Source: DAISIL01 sp036822015 (GTDB lineage: Bacteria > Bacteroidota > Bacteroidia > Cytophagales > Bernardetiaceae). Taken from it: DNA of 56,411 bases. The DNA is taken from NCBI GenBank assembly GCA_036822015.1, contig DAISIL010000017.1, positions 1 to 56,411 on the forward strand, in the 5' to 3' direction. A model generated the notes under the pieces. It was not told the DNA's origin. It saw nothing but the letters and a program-made list of their open reading frames with translations, and did no database searches. A program made the translations under genes and the position numbers. This document shows positions 43,351 through 52,292 of the stretch, one piece after another; within the stretch, counting starts at the first letter, position 1; each line of letters starts with the position of its first letter.

Positions 43351-44587
43351 GTTGCTGCCGCAAAAGATCAAGGACGTAGTTGGTGGTAAGCTGAATGTTG
43401 AGGGCGCGAACTTTGGTCAGAGAGAGTTTTTTGGCAAAGGTCTCCTCTTCGTCGGAGTAAGCCACCCAAACCGTCCCGACGGGCTTTTGAGGAGAACCGC
43501 CACCAGGGCCAGCCACACCTGTGGTAGCTAGTCCAATATCAGCCCCAAACTTCTCGCGGACGTTACGCGCCATCTGCAAAGCCGTTAGTTCGCTCACCGC
43601 GCCGTACTCCTCCAGGGTCTCTTCCAAAACACCGAGTTGGGAGACCTTGATGGCGTTGCTATACGCCACCACTCCCCCGAGCATATAGGCTGACGCGCCG
43701 GCCCGTTGGGTGAGGCTATACGCCAAAAAACCGCCGGTACAACTTTCGGCTACGGCGATGGTCTTTCGTTGCTGCGTGAGCTGCTCGGCCACGACCTCCT
43801 CTAGCTCCTGCTCCCCGATGGCGTACACGTGATGCGTCAGGAGCGGCAAGAGGGTTTCGGTATGTGCCTCGGCAGCACGGCGGAGGACTTGTTCATCTGT
43901 GCCGCGTAGCGTTAGGCGCAAATCCACGCGCCCGAGATTAGGCAAATAAGCCAGAGATACATCCGACGGCAGGGCATCCTCCCAGTCGGCGATGCGCTCG
44001 GCCAGGATGGATTCGGGCAAATTAACGGTTCGTATTTTGTGATGCAAAATGAAAGGACAAGCGAAGCGTTCCCGAAGACGTACTTTGAGTTCAGTTTTGA
44101 AAATATTTTCGACTTCATACGGCACGCCAGGTAAAGCCACGACAACTTGTTTTTGTGCTGTCTCGAACCACATCCCCGGAGCAGTGCCTATGCTGTTCGG
44201 GACGATGGTACAACTTTCGGGGAGCAGTGCCTGGGCTTGATTGAGAGCGTTTAGGGAGCGTCCACGCCGCACAAAAAGAGCTTCGATGTGTGCCAACGTA
44301 GGGGCGTGCATCACGAGGCGGGTATCAAAAATTTGGGCGAGTACCTTTTTGGTGCGATCATCTTTGGTGGGGCCTAGCCCACCCGTGATAACCACCAAAT
44401 CCGTTGCCTCGAGGGCCTGAATCAAGGCTGGGGGCAAAGCCTCGGTATCATCACCGATGACCTGTATTCCCTTGACAGTAAAGCCCATCTCGCTCAACTG
44501 AAAGGACAAAAAACGCCCGTTTTTATCGGTGATCTGTCCGTAAAGGAGTTCGTCACCAATCAAAAGAATGTTTGCTGAAAGTGTCAT
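43340..44587 (-). CDS. cinA: CinA: nicotinamide-nucleotide amidohydrolase / competence-damage family protein
   Basis: A 415-residue two-domain protein. The N-terminal molybdopterin-binding-like (COG1058) domain (about 1-170) has ILLIGDELLYGQITDKNG and VVITGGLGPTKDD. The C-terminal PncC domain (about 255-415) has VAESCTGGFLAYSLT and LATTGVAGPGGGSPQKPVGTVW. The PncC part hydrolyses NMN to nicotinate mononucleotide to recycle NAD; the N-terminal part may act on ADP-ribose. The gene overlaps the response-regulator gene upstream by four bases (ATGA). Confidence 0.95.
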   Translation of the reverse strand: MTLSANILLIGDELLYGQITDKNGRFLSFQLSEMGFTVKGIQVIGDDTEALPPALIQALEATDLVVITGGLGPTKDDRTKKVLAQIFDTRLVMHAPTLAHIEALFVRRGRSLNALNQAQALLPESCTIVPNSIGTAPGMWFETAQKQVVVALPGVPYEVENIFKTELKVRLRERFACPFILHHKIRTVNLPESILAERIADWEDALPSDVSLAYLPNLGRVDLRLTLRGTDEQVLRRAAEAHTETLLPLLTHHVYAIGEQELEEVVAEQLTQQRKTIAVAESCTGGFLAYSLTQRAGASAYMLGGVVAYSNAIKVSQLGVLEETLEEYGAVSELTALQMARNVREKFGADIGLATTGVAGPGGGSPQKPVGTVWVAYSDEEETFAKKLSLTKVRALNIQLTTNYVLDLLRQQLIV

Positions 44588-45801
44588 GGACGAAAGCCAA
44601 TTACGAGTACGTCATCAATTTGTCGGGTGTCGCGCATCCAGTCTTGGAGGATGCTATCCAGGATACCTTCTTGTTCGTTCATGGGGTATTTGTGAATTTT
44701 GAGCAATAGTTTGCGAAAGCGTTTGGCTAAGAATTTACTTTTGAGATGGCTACTAAACTGATCCTGGTAGCCATCCGAGTAGATATAAAACGTAGTAGGC
44801 TCAATGAATGAAATTTCATGTTTTTGGTAAGGCTTAAATTTTCGATTACCACCTATCGAAAAACGATCACCCTTGATTTGATACAAGACCTTGTTCTGTA
44901 CATAAACCAGCGGGCTACGCGCTCCGGCAAAGGACAATTTGCGCTCCTCGTGGTCGATGACACAGACCGAAATATCCATACCATCGTTGTTTTGTCCGCT
45001 TTCCTGGTTGAGTGCCTTATGGATAAAGAGGTGCAAGCTATTGAGGACATCATCGGGACTGGTGATCCCCATCACATTGACAATCTGGTTCATGTACGCC
45101 GTTCCGAGCATGGCCATAAACGCCCCCGGCACACCATGTCCCGTACAATCAGCGGCGGCAATGATCGTTTTACCATTGCGTTGCTCGTGCCAATAAAAAT
45201 CTCCGCTGACAATATCGCGTGGCTTAAAATACACAAACGAATGGGGTAGGGCCGTGTTGATGGACTTGATCTGGGGCAACATGGCATACTGTATCCGTCG
45301 GGCGTAATTGATGCTGCTTAGTATCTTATCATTTTTTTCTTCTATTTCTTGAAAGGCTTCGTTGAGTCGCCTGGATTTTTCTTCGATCTCATCCCGTTGT
45401 GCCAAAATTTGCTTATAGGAGGAAATAATTTTGAGTGCCGAGCTAACCCGCGCCAGAAGTTCTACCGTGTCGATGGGCTTGCGGACGTAATCCATGGCCC
45501 CACTCCGCATCGCCCGCTCGAGGTGTTCGGAGGAGGTGTAGGCGGTCGTCATGATGATCGGGATTTGCTCAATTTCCTCCCGTGCCTTGATCCACTCAAC
45601 GGCTTCCAGCCCGCTCATCTCGGGCATATCCCAATCCATGATAATCAAATCGGGGCGTTCTTCGAGGGCCAGTTCACAGGCACGCGCTCCATCGTAGGCA
45701 TACAAGAGACGGTAGTTGCGGTTGGCCTCCTCAAAAATGCTTTCGATGACCGCTATATTGCTCTGATAATCATCGGCAATCAGGATGGTGGGTATGGTCA
45801 T
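44584..45801 (-). CDS. Response regulator with PP2C (SpoIIE-type) phosphatase domain
   Basis: A 405-residue cytoplasmic protein. The receiver domain (1-125) has the acidic pocket Asp10/Asp11, the phospho-acceptor Asp56 (IIMDWDMPEMSG) and Lys108 (KPI). A helical linker (130-170, with charge and a run typical of a coiled coil) leads to the SpoIIE phosphatase domain (175-405), with SGDFYW and AADCTGHGVPGAFMAMLG holding metal-binding Asp residues. Such proteins control anti-sigma-antagonist or similar switches. No histidine kinase, anti-sigma or antagonist partner is visible next to it. Confidence 0.93.
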   Translation of the reverse strand: MTIPTILIADDYQSNIAVIESIFEEANRNYRLLYAYDGARACELALEERPDLIIMDWDMPEMSGLEAVEWIKAREEIEQIPIIMTTAYTSSEHLERAMRSGAMDYVRKPIDTVELLARVSSALKIISSYKQILAQRDEIEEKSRRLNEAFQEIEEKNDKILSSINYARRIQYAMLPQIKSINTALPHSFVYFKPRDIVSGDFYWHEQRNGKTIIAAADCTGHGVPGAFMAMLGTAYMNQIVNVMGITSPDDVLNSLHLFIHKALNQESGQNNDGMDISVCVIDHEERKLSFAGARSPLVYVQNKVLYQIKGDRFSIGGNRKFKPYQKHEISFIEPTTFYIYSDGYQDQFSSHLKSKFLAKRFRKLLLKIHKYPMNEQEGILDSILQDWMRDTRQIDDVLVIGFRP

Positions 45802-45871
45802 GTTAAATCAAAACGCCTTATTGCGACAAAATACGCAAAAAGGTCTCCAAACTAGCCAAAAGGTATATTTT

Positions 45872-46276
45872 TTATTCGTCTTCGGGCAACAAACGCAGTT
45901 CCGTAATCATCAACTCTTCGGATTTGGCTTGATAATACAACTTCTCCAAAATCTCAAAGACATGATCGGCACGGAAATAAGAACAGATGATGTCCGTAGG
46001 GTTATCCGGTCGATACCATTGCACCGCAAAGGTCGGTTTTTGAGGGTCTTGTAGGGCTTTGAGGGCATTGGTCAGGGCTTCGGCGCGGTCTTCTCCCGTA
46101 GTTGTCAGGAGCAAAAAAGCCTGTCCGTGTCTGGCACTAACCGTAATCAAGGAAAGCTCAACGATCAAATCTTTTGGGCTGAAATCAAAGTAGAGCTTTC
46201 CACCTACCTGCAAAAATGCTTCAATCTCCTTTTGAAGACGACTGCTGGCGGTGGGAGTAGGCATGGAAGTATCCAT
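45872..46276 (-). CDS. Hypothetical protein, small soluble
   Basis: A 134-residue protein of no family I know. It starts with a polar segment (MDTSMPTPTASSRLQ) and then alternates hydrophobic strands (LYFDFSPKDLIVELSLITV, QAFLLLTT) and helices (EALTNALKALQ, DHVFEILEKLYYQAK), ending in acidic LRLLPEDE. It may be a small alpha/beta domain. No motif for binding or catalysis is visible. A -7-like TATCTTTG lies 33 bases upstream, so it is probably transcribed from there, followed after 70 bases by the response-regulator gene. Confidence 0.65.
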   Translation of the reverse strand: MDTSMPTPTASSRLQKEIEAFLQVGGKLYFDFSPKDLIVELSLITVSARHGQAFLLLTTTGEDRAEALTNALKALQDPQKPTFAVQWYRPDNPTDIICSYFRADHVFEILEKLYYQAKSEELMITELRLLPEDE

Positions 46277-46309
46277 AAAAACGGCATGAGGATTTGGTCT
46301 CTATGGATT

Positions 46310-46317
46310 CAAAGATA
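46310..46317 (-). promoter_or_regulatory. -7 element TATCTTTG
   Basis: A perfect TAnnTTTG match on the minus strand, 33 bases before the hypothetical-protein ATG at 46276. It lies in the 90-base gap that separates this gene from rpe, and may drive it and the downstream genes. Confidence 0.45.
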
Positions 46318-46366
46318 CGATGCTTTGGTAACATTCCCGTTACTTTCTATGCTTTTTCTTCACTTT

Positions 46367-47044
46367 TTATTCATGCAGAGGCGTGGCTTTGAGGGCCGCG
46401 ATCGTTGCTGTGGGATCCTCCGAACGAAAAACAAAGCTACCCGCCACCAGCACATCTGCCCCTGCGGCAAGCAGGGCGGCGGCATTTGACTGCTGTACGC
46501 CGCCGTCGATTTCGATGAGCGTAGGTGCGTTTTGGGATAAAATCAGTGATTTGAGTGCGCGGGTTTTCTTAAAGGTATGGGGGATAAACTGCTGCCCACC
46601 AAAGCCTGGATTGACGGACATCAAACACACCAAATCGAGATCGGGTAGAATATCCGTGAGCAGGTGTACAGGCGTATGGGGGTTGATGGCTACTCCGGCT
46701 AAGCAACCTAAGTCCTTGATTTGTTGGATTGTGCGATGCAAATGCGGGCAGGCTTCGTAGTGTACCGTGAGTGTATGCGCCCCGAGATCGCGAAACTGCT
46801 CGAGGTATTTTTCGGGTTCGAGGATCATCAAATGCACATCCAGGGGCTTCTGGGCGTACTGCTGGATGGCCGCACAAACGGGCATCCCGAAGGAGATATT
46901 CGGTACAAAACGCCCATCCATGATGTCGAGGTGGAGCCAGTCGGCGGCACTCTGGTTGAGCAGCTGAACGGCCGCGCCCAGGTGGGCAAAATCGGCAGCC
47001 AAAACAGAAGGGGCAATCAGGGGAAGCGTAGCTGTTTGTCTCAT
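46367..47044 (-). CDS. rpe: Ribulose-phosphate 3-epimerase
   Basis: Rpe interconverts ribulose-5-phosphate and xylulose-5-phosphate in the pentose phosphate pathway. The 225-residue TIM barrel shows the hallmark SVLAADFAHLG, HLDIMDGRFVPNISFG, MSVNPGFGGQQFIP and EIDGGV motifs, with catalytic Asp residues in the second and fourth. The gene overlaps rsmE by four bases (ATGA), with no direct metabolic link. Confidence 0.97.
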   Translation of the reverse strand: MRQTATLPLIAPSVLAADFAHLGAAVQLLNQSAADWLHLDIMDGRFVPNISFGMPVCAAIQQYAQKPLDVHLMILEPEKYLEQFRDLGAHTLTVHYEACPHLHRTIQQIKDLGCLAGVAINPHTPVHLLTDILPDLDLVCLMSVNPGFGGQQFIPHTFKKTRALKSLILSQNAPTLIEIDGGVQQSNAAALLAAGADVLVAGSFVFRSEDPTATIAALKATPLHE

Positions 47045-47751
47045 GTGTTGAGCAGTTGTAAGGTCAGGCAGGCCACCAAAGCGGCTGTTTCGGTACGAAG
47101 GCGGCTATCTCCGAGCAGTACGGGTAGGCAGCCCGCCTCTGCGGCAAAGGTAAGTTCTTCTTCCGAAAAACCACCTTCGGGCCCCACCAAAACCAGGTAA
47201 CTGCCCGCCTTCGGGGCCACTTCTTGAAGATGCGCCACAACTTCTTTTCCGTTATGGGCAATAAAACGATGCTCCTCTGTTGCCTGCCCGAAGAGTTCTT
47301 CCAACGAAAGCACCCCCTCTACGGCTGGCATATGGGCGCGTAAGGATTGTTTCATGGCAGCCAACCCCTTGCGGTACAGTCGCTCGGGCTTGAGTTGGGT
47401 ACGGACGCTGTGTTGGGTCTGGATGAGGGTAAGGCGGTCAATACCGATTTCGATGGTTTTTTCGAGGAGCCACTCGATGCGGTCGCTGCTCTTGGTGGGT
47501 GCAACGGCGATATGTATGCGATGGGCAGGGGGAGGCAACAAAGGGTAGCGTTCGACGATCTCCAACTGGCAGTCCTTGACGGCAGGTGAGCGCACGACGG
47601 CCCGCACCCGATGCCCCTTGCCATCGACGAGTTCGAGGGTATGCCCGGCCCGGATACGAAGCGTTTTGAGGTGCTTGGCCTCCTCGGGGTCTAGCTGAAA
47701 AGTGTCTTTTTCCAGATCGGGATGATAAAAAATGGTAGTTTGGGTGGGCAT
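47041..47751 (-). CDS. rsmE: 16S rRNA (uracil1498-N3)-methyltransferase
   Basis: RsmE methylates U1498 of 16S rRNA with SAM. The 236-residue protein has the N-terminal PUA-like domain (HLKTLRIRAGHTLELVDG) and the C-terminal SPOUT methyltransferase fold with GPEGGFSEEE, LGDSRLRTETAA as knot motifs; all intact. It overlaps rpe and is 35 bases after the NUDIX gene. The operon groups unrelated housekeeping functions. Confidence 0.95.
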   Translation of the reverse strand: MPTQTTIFYHPDLEKDTFQLDPEEAKHLKTLRIRAGHTLELVDGKGHRVRAVVRSPAVKDCQLEIVERYPLLPPPAHRIHIAVAPTKSSDRIEWLLEKTIEIGIDRLTLIQTQHSVRTQLKPERLYRKGLAAMKQSLRAHMPAVEGVLSLEELFGQATEEHRFIAHNGKEVVAHLQEVAPKAGSYLVLVGPEGGFSEEELTFAAEAGCLPVLLGDSRLRTETAALVACLTLQLLNT

Positions 47752-47786
47752 AAGTTATTTTGAATAAGTAAAAATTTTCGATTCCT

Positions 47787-48320
47787 TCACCCCTTCCGAT
47801 ACTCTCCGTGATGCACGCCCGTGTAGTCGGGTTGGGCCAGGTAGCTTTCAATGGCAAAGGTATTGGAGGTAAAGGCGATCTCCTCGAAGGGAATCTGATC
47901 GAAAGGAAAAAGGCGCACTTCTGCCGTTTCGGCACCCGAAGAGAAGGCATCCGCACGTTTGAGCTTAGCCTTGAAGACCATATACACCTGCCCGACATGC
48001 AAGATAGAATAAATGCAATGCAGATGCTCAATTTCTACTTCGGCGTTCATCTCCTCTCGGGTCTCACGGAGGGCCCCCTCAAGGGGGGTCTCGCCCATCT
48101 CCAGAAAGCCCGCAGGGATGTTCCAGAAGCCCTTGCGCGGAGCAATCTCCCGACGGCCAAGGAGCAACTGCCCTTCCCAGGTAACCAAACAGCCCGCAAC
48201 AATATTGGGATTTTGATAATGAATCGTTTCACAATCCATACAAACCCAGCGCATCCGGTTATCGCCCGACGGAATACGGCGCACCAAACGCGCACTACCA
48301 CAATGGCTACAAAACTGCAT
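47787..48320 (-). CDS. NUDIX hydrolase with zinc ribbon
   Basis: A 177-residue protein. The N-terminus is a zinc ribbon (CSHCG and CMDCE). The NUDIX box is GFLEMGETPLEGALRETREEM, with the usual final Gly replaced by Asn (EEMN). This combination resembles NudC or ADP-ribose pyrophosphatases. It cleaves nucleoside diphosphate compounds; the exact substrate (NADH, ADP-ribose) is not certain. It starts nine bases after the LON-domain gene stop, so they are one operon. Confidence 0.9.
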   Translation of the reverse strand: MQFCSHCGSARLVRRIPSGDNRMRWVCMDCETIHYQNPNIVAGCLVTWEGQLLLGRREIAPRKGFWNIPAGFLEMGETPLEGALRETREEMNAEVEIEHLHCIYSILHVGQVYMVFKAKLKRADAFSSGAETAEVRLFPFDQIPFEEIAFTSNTFAIESYLAQPDYTGVHHGEYRKG

Positions 48321-48329
48321 AAAAGTTAC

Positions 48330-48956
48330 TTAAAAGTTGAGGGGATCAAAATTTTTGAAATGTCCGTTGAGGCGAATCAGTTCTTTGGTGCGTTCGGTTT
48401 GGCGCACAATCGGGATGGCACGGTCGAGATGCGCCCGCAAAAAAGCCAGGCGTTCTTTTTCTGAATCCAGCAACAACAGTTCGTACTCCTGCTCTTGCGA
48501 AAGCCCGATCTTGTGCGCTACCTGATACGAAAAATAGCTTTCCTCTACATCAAAACTGTTATCGACATTCAAGACCGCATAAAGTTCCTGAATCTGGTCA
48601 TGGAGCAGGATGCGCTCCGAGAGCGTCGCGTCGTCGGGGTCGCTTTCCACAAAGGCCACCTCCCCGCCAGCATAGAGTTTGCCTTCTATCGGATTGACAA
48701 ACCGGCGCAAACGGTAGCGTTTGATCGCCTCGGCGGTGATGTCCATTCGCCCGTCATCATAACGCTTAACCACCTCAAAAACACGCACTTGCGTCCCGTA
48801 CTCTTGCAGGCGTTTGTCCAGATATGGGGTGATACCGAAGGAGGTATCCCCCGAGACACAATCCTGGATCAGTTCTCGGTAGCGGGGTTCAAAGATATGC
48901 AGATTGATGTGTTCGTGAGGAAATACAACCAAACTCAACGGAAACAAAGGCAGCAT
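48330..48956 (-). CDS. LON-substrate-binding-domain protein
   Basis: A 208-residue protein from ATG 48956 (MLPLFPLSLVVFPH). It matches the N-terminal PUA-like domain of the Lon protease (LPLFPL, NLHIFEPRYRELIQDC, GKLYAGGEVAF), but has no ATPase or protease part. The family (YPET-type LON peptidase substrate-binding) is widespread and of uncertain role. It is the first gene of the minus-strand operon with the NUDIX gene and divergent from the COG0523 gene. Confidence 0.88.
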   Translation of the reverse strand: MLPLFPLSLVVFPHEHINLHIFEPRYRELIQDCVSGDTSFGITPYLDKRLQEYGTQVRVFEVVKRYDDGRMDITAEAIKRYRLRRFVNPIEGKLYAGGEVAFVESDPDDATLSERILLHDQIQELYAVLNVDNSFDVEESYFSYQVAHKIGLSQEQEYELLLLDSEKERLAFLRAHLDRAIPIVRQTERTKELIRLNGHFKNFDPLNF

Positions 48957-49078
48957 AAGGGCAGGTCTTCTTTTGGGTTTTGGTGTAATAAGTCTTTTGA
49001 TGAAGAAATGGTTTGGCAAGATGACAAAAGAATATCCACATCCACGATGACAAAAACAAGCGTTTTTTCTTCACCGAA

Positions 49079-49110
49079 TTTGGAAAAGTCGTAATGCGCC
49101 ACTACATTTG
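49079..49110 (+). promoter_or_regulatory. Bacteroidota promoter of the COG0523 gene
   Basis: TTTG at 49079-49082, a 20-base spacer and TACATTTG at 49103-49110. The -7 box ends 33 bases before the ATG at 49144. Confidence 0.7.
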
Positions 49111-49123
49111 CAACACTATTGCA
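49109..49123. promoter_or_regulatory. Inverted repeat TGCAA-CACTA-TTGCA, candidate operator
   Basis: Perfect 5-base arms around a 5-base spacer overlap the -7 element and the likely start of transcription of the COG0523 gene. Such a site would repress when bound. Zinc-responsive (Zur/Fur-family) control is typical for this GTPase family, but the identity of this site is inferred. Confidence 0.4.
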
Positions 49124-49143
49124 TAAAAGATGAATCAAAGCCA

Positions 49144-50352
49144 ATGACACCAACCAAAAAATTACCTGTTACTGTATTGAGTGGGTTCTTGGGAGCCGGC
49201 AAAACGACCTTACTCAACTACGTTTTACACAATAAATCCGGTATGCGCGTAGCCGTGATTGTCAATGATATGAGCGAAGTAAACATAGATGCTCGCCTGG
49301 TGGAAAAAGAAGAGACCCTTAGCCGTACGGAGGAGCGGCTCGTGGAGATGTCCAACGGCTGTATCTGTTGTACGCTCCGAGAGGACTTGATGATTGAGGT
49401 GGAGCGGCTGGCTCAGGAAGATCGCTTTGATTACCTACTCATCGAAAGTACGGGCATCAGCGAACCCATTCCGATAGCTCAAACGTTTACGTTCCAGGAT
49501 GAGGACAATGGCATTGATCTGAGCCGCTATGCAGCGCTAGACACCATGGTAACGGTTGTTGATGCCTTTAATTTTTTGAAAGATTTTAGTAGCCCCGATA
49601 CCATCGCTCGTCGCCGGCTCAACGAAGACGATCCACAAGATCAGCGCACGATCGTTAATCTACTCACCGATCAGGTAGAGTTTGCCAATGTCATCCTCCT
49701 CAACAAAACCGACCTTGTCCCGCCCGATGCCGTATCCGAACTCAAAGCCATCTTGCGAAAGCTCAACGCTAAAGCAAAAATTATTGAATGCTCCTTCGGA
49801 AAAATCCCCTTAGAGGCAATCCTCCATACCCAAAGTTTTGATTTTGAGGAAGCCTCCTCGGCCGCCGGATGGATCGAAGAACTCAACCGAGCGCAGCACA
49901 GCCCCGAAACCGAAGCGTACGGGATCAGTTCTTTTGTTTTTCGGGACAATCGTCCTTTTCACCCAACGCGCTACTGGACCTGGCTCTCCGAAAACTTCCC
50001 TGCCCATATCATCCGTAGCAAAGGACTCTTTTGGTTGGCCTCCCGCCCCGACGAAGCCCTCAACTGGTCGCAGGCTGGTGGGTCTTTGCGGGCAGAGCGG
50101 GCTGGTGTTTGGTGGGCCAGTATGCCTTTTGAGGAGCGTATGCACTATCCGAGCTTTATCCAGTATCGCACCCAACTCGAGGAACGCTGGGATGATCGCT
50201 TTGGAGATCGCATGAACGAACTCGTATTTATCGGTCAAGACATTGATAAAAAGCAACTTATTCAGGAGCTTTCTGCCTGCCTTTGTACCGAAAGAGAAAT
50301 AGAAAAACTCAAAAGTGGTGTTCGCTTCCGGGATCCTTTTCCGAAGTTGTAA
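49144..50352 (+). CDS. COG0523/CobW-family GTP-binding protein (probable zinc metallochaperone)
   Basis: A 402-residue G3E GTPase from ATG 49144; an earlier start would use the promoter box as a codon. Walker A is GFLGAGKT at 14-21, the metal motif is NGCICC with Cys73, 75 and 76, and the guanine motif is NKTD. The C-terminal CobW-C domain begins around residue 270. Members deliver zinc or other metals, often when zinc is scarce. Its promoter carries an inverted repeat that could be a metal-regulator site. It ends at a terminator. Confidence 0.9.
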   Translation: MTPTKKLPVTVLSGFLGAGKTTLLNYVLHNKSGMRVAVIVNDMSEVNIDARLVEKEETLSRTEERLVEMSNGCICCTLREDLMIEVERLAQEDRFDYLLIESTGISEPIPIAQTFTFQDEDNGIDLSRYAALDTMVTVVDAFNFLKDFSSPDTIARRRLNEDDPQDQRTIVNLLTDQVEFANVILLNKTDLVPPDAVSELKAILRKLNAKAKIIECSFGKIPLEAILHTQSFDFEEASSAAGWIEELNRAQHSPETEAYGISSFVFRDNRPFHPTRYWTWLSENFPAHIIRSKGLFWLASRPDEALNWSQAGGSLRAERAGVWWASMPFEERMHYPSFIQYRTQLEERWDDRFGDRMNELVFIGQDIDKKQLIQELSACLCTEREIEKLKSGVRFRDPFPKL

Positions 50353-50392
50353 ATTAAGTAAACAAGTTCAAGTTCATCTTCACAATCATAGT

Positions 50393-50421
50393 AAACCCCT
50401 GTTTCGATGAAACAGGGGTTT
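50393..50421. terminator. Terminator hairpin between converging genes
   Basis: AAACCCCTGTTTC and GAAACAGGGGTTT (loop GAT) form a perfect 13-base stem, followed by CTGTTTTG. It serves the COG0523 gene on plus and, with a T-rich flank only partly, the M61 gene on minus. Confidence 0.85.
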
Positions 50422-50429
50422 CTGTTTTG

Positions 50430-52292
50430 TTATAGGTTTGCCCAGGCTTTGCGCGTCGCGATTTGGGCATCGGTAGCGTCGGGGTTGATACGAAAGCTGG
50501 GCCCCTTCGAGACGTCGATCTCTGCCAGATACGTCTTGCATTTCTTAACAGAAAACTTACCCGATTTTTTGGGACGGCGTACCTCTACCACAAGGGCTTG
50601 TCCCGGGGCAGCGTTTTGGGAGAGCTTAGCAAAAACATCACGGATATTTTCAGGATTAACTGCTTCTCCGTTGATTGTCTGAATCACATCTCCCCTTTTA
50701 AACTTCAACTGCTTGCCTACGGCATTGGCTTTTCGGAGGTTCACGGCCAGGAGTTCTTTAGTTTCTGGGTTGTATCCGATAATTCCCTCTAAGCCCGTTA
50801 CCAATTCCTTCTCCCGTACATCGCTTTGGTAGCGGATGCCAATATCCGTAAAGGTCTCTTGCAGAGGCAAGGGATCGGTTCCGGCGACGTGCTTACGCAA
50901 GAAGTCCCCCACTTCGGGGTAAGTCATCTCCGCGATGACCTCAAAAAGTTCATCATCTTTGAAAGGCTTGTCTTTTCCATATCGTGTGGCTAGTTTTTGC
51001 ATCAAATCCATCATGCCCATTTCTCCGTTGGAGTGTTTGCGCAGCAAGACATCCAAACAGAAACTAATCAAGGCTCCTTTCTGATAGACATTTCCGTACT
51101 GTTCTTTGTGGGTATCCAGGGCCCCGAGGCTGAGTTCGGTGAAAGACAGATCACTGCGGTATTGGTCTTTTGCCGAGGTGATCTTTTCGGACATACGCAC
51201 CATAAACTCCGGTAGATCAATCATTCCCTCGTATAGCTGAACGTGTTGGGCAAAGTATTCTACTGTTCCCTCATACAGCCAAAGATGCTTAGACATTTTG
51301 GGCTGAATGAAATCAAAATAATGAATTTCCTCGGAATGGATGTTGAGCGGGGTCAGGATATGAAAAAACTCATGGGCGGCTACGTCGATGATCGTGGGCA
51401 TGAGCAAATCCGAGCTATACTCTGGCAGAAAATAAAAGGAGGAAGAGGCGTGTTCTAGTGCGCCATAAGCTCCCGATTGGCTCGGCCCGTTGAAGAGATA
51501 AATAATAAAAGCATAGCGATCAATGGGCAACTTGCCGCCGAGGTAGTTCTTTTGGGCTTCCAGGATGGCGGAGACACCACGGGCTACCTCGCCCGAACGC
51601 AGCTTGCCTTGTGGGGAATAGACCGAAACCAGGATTTCGGCATTGGCTACGTGTAGCGTCGTCGTATCGGGGCGGTTGTACATCATGGGCGCATCCACGA
51701 GGTCGTGGTAGTTTTCCACCCAAAAGACATCGCTGGTATCGCTGCGGCTTTTGGGGACAAGTGCCGTTGAGCCGTACAAATCCTTTGGGCGATAGATATT
51801 TATTTCAAAAGGAATAAACTTTTTTCCTTCAAAATATCCAAAAAAGCCGTGCGGGTTGATGACAAAGTTGGCGTTATCGGGGTCAATGTTTGTACCCGCA
51901 GGTTCAAAAATTACATTGTCTTTGTCGGTATCGTAGGTATCCTCCACGCGGTAGGTGAGGCGATGCAAACGACGGGCATCCGTGATCTGCCACTGGTTAT
52001 CGTTGAGGCGAGCAACGGGTAAGGGTTCGTTGGCTTGATCGTATGCCCGAAAATCCGTAACAAAACGCCCGAAGTCATAGACGCTATACGTTCCGGGGAT
52101 AATCTTGGGCAAGGCATAAATGAGCGTATCGCTCTCTGCCTCTGGCACCAACAGCGATACCGACAACTGATCGCCTTCGGTTTGTCTCAGATCGAGAGAA
52201 AAGCGATAAACAGATGGCACTTGCGCCCAAAGTACAGGGGCAAGTGCAAAAAAGGTGATAAAAAACGAAAGGCTAAGCTGTCTTTTGCGCAT
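50430..52292 (-). CDS. M61 family metallopeptidase with PDZ domain
   Basis: A 620-residue secreted peptidase from the ATG at 52292 (MRKRQLSLSFFITFFALAP), which follows the flavodoxin stop; a longer reading would run into the flavodoxin gene. Zinc-binding HEFFH is at 307-311, and the second Glu ligand lies in LYEGTVEYFA. A PDZ domain lies at the C-terminus (GIIGYNPETKELLAVNLRKANAVGKQLKFKRGDVI). Glycyl aminopeptidase activity is known in the family. The first codon and the flavodoxin stop share a base (TGATG). Confidence 0.93.
   Translation of the reverse strand: MRKRQLSLSFFITFFALAPVLWAQVPSVYRFSLDLRQTEGDQLSVSLLVPEAESDTLIYALPKIIPGTYSVYDFGRFVTDFRAYDQANEPLPVARLNDNQWQITDARRLHRLTYRVEDTYDTDKDNVIFEPAGTNIDPDNANFVINPHGFFGYFEGKKFIPFEINIYRPKDLYGSTALVPKSRSDTSDVFWVENYHDLVDAPMMYNRPDTTTLHVANAEILVSVYSPQGKLRSGEVARGVSAILEAQKNYLGGKLPIDRYAFIIYLFNGPSQSGAYGALEHASSSFYFLPEYSSDLLMPTIIDVAAHEFFHILTPLNIHSEEIHYFDFIQPKMSKHLWLYEGTVEYFAQHVQLYEGMIDLPEFMVRMSEKITSAKDQYRSDLSFTELSLGALDTHKEQYGNVYQKGALISFCLDVLLRKHSNGEMGMMDLMQKLATRYGKDKPFKDDELFEVIAEMTYPEVGDFLRKHVAGTDPLPLQETFTDIGIRYQSDVREKELVTGLEGIIGYNPETKELLAVNLRKANAVGKQLKFKRGDVIQTINGEAVNPENIRDVFAKLSQNAAPGQALVVEVRRPKKSGKFSVKKCKTYLAEIDVSKGPSFRINPDATDAQIATRKAWANL

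Noticed and set aside
46277..46366. Possible tRNA in the rpe-side gap
   Set aside because: No cloverleaf or TTCNANNC loop could be drawn.
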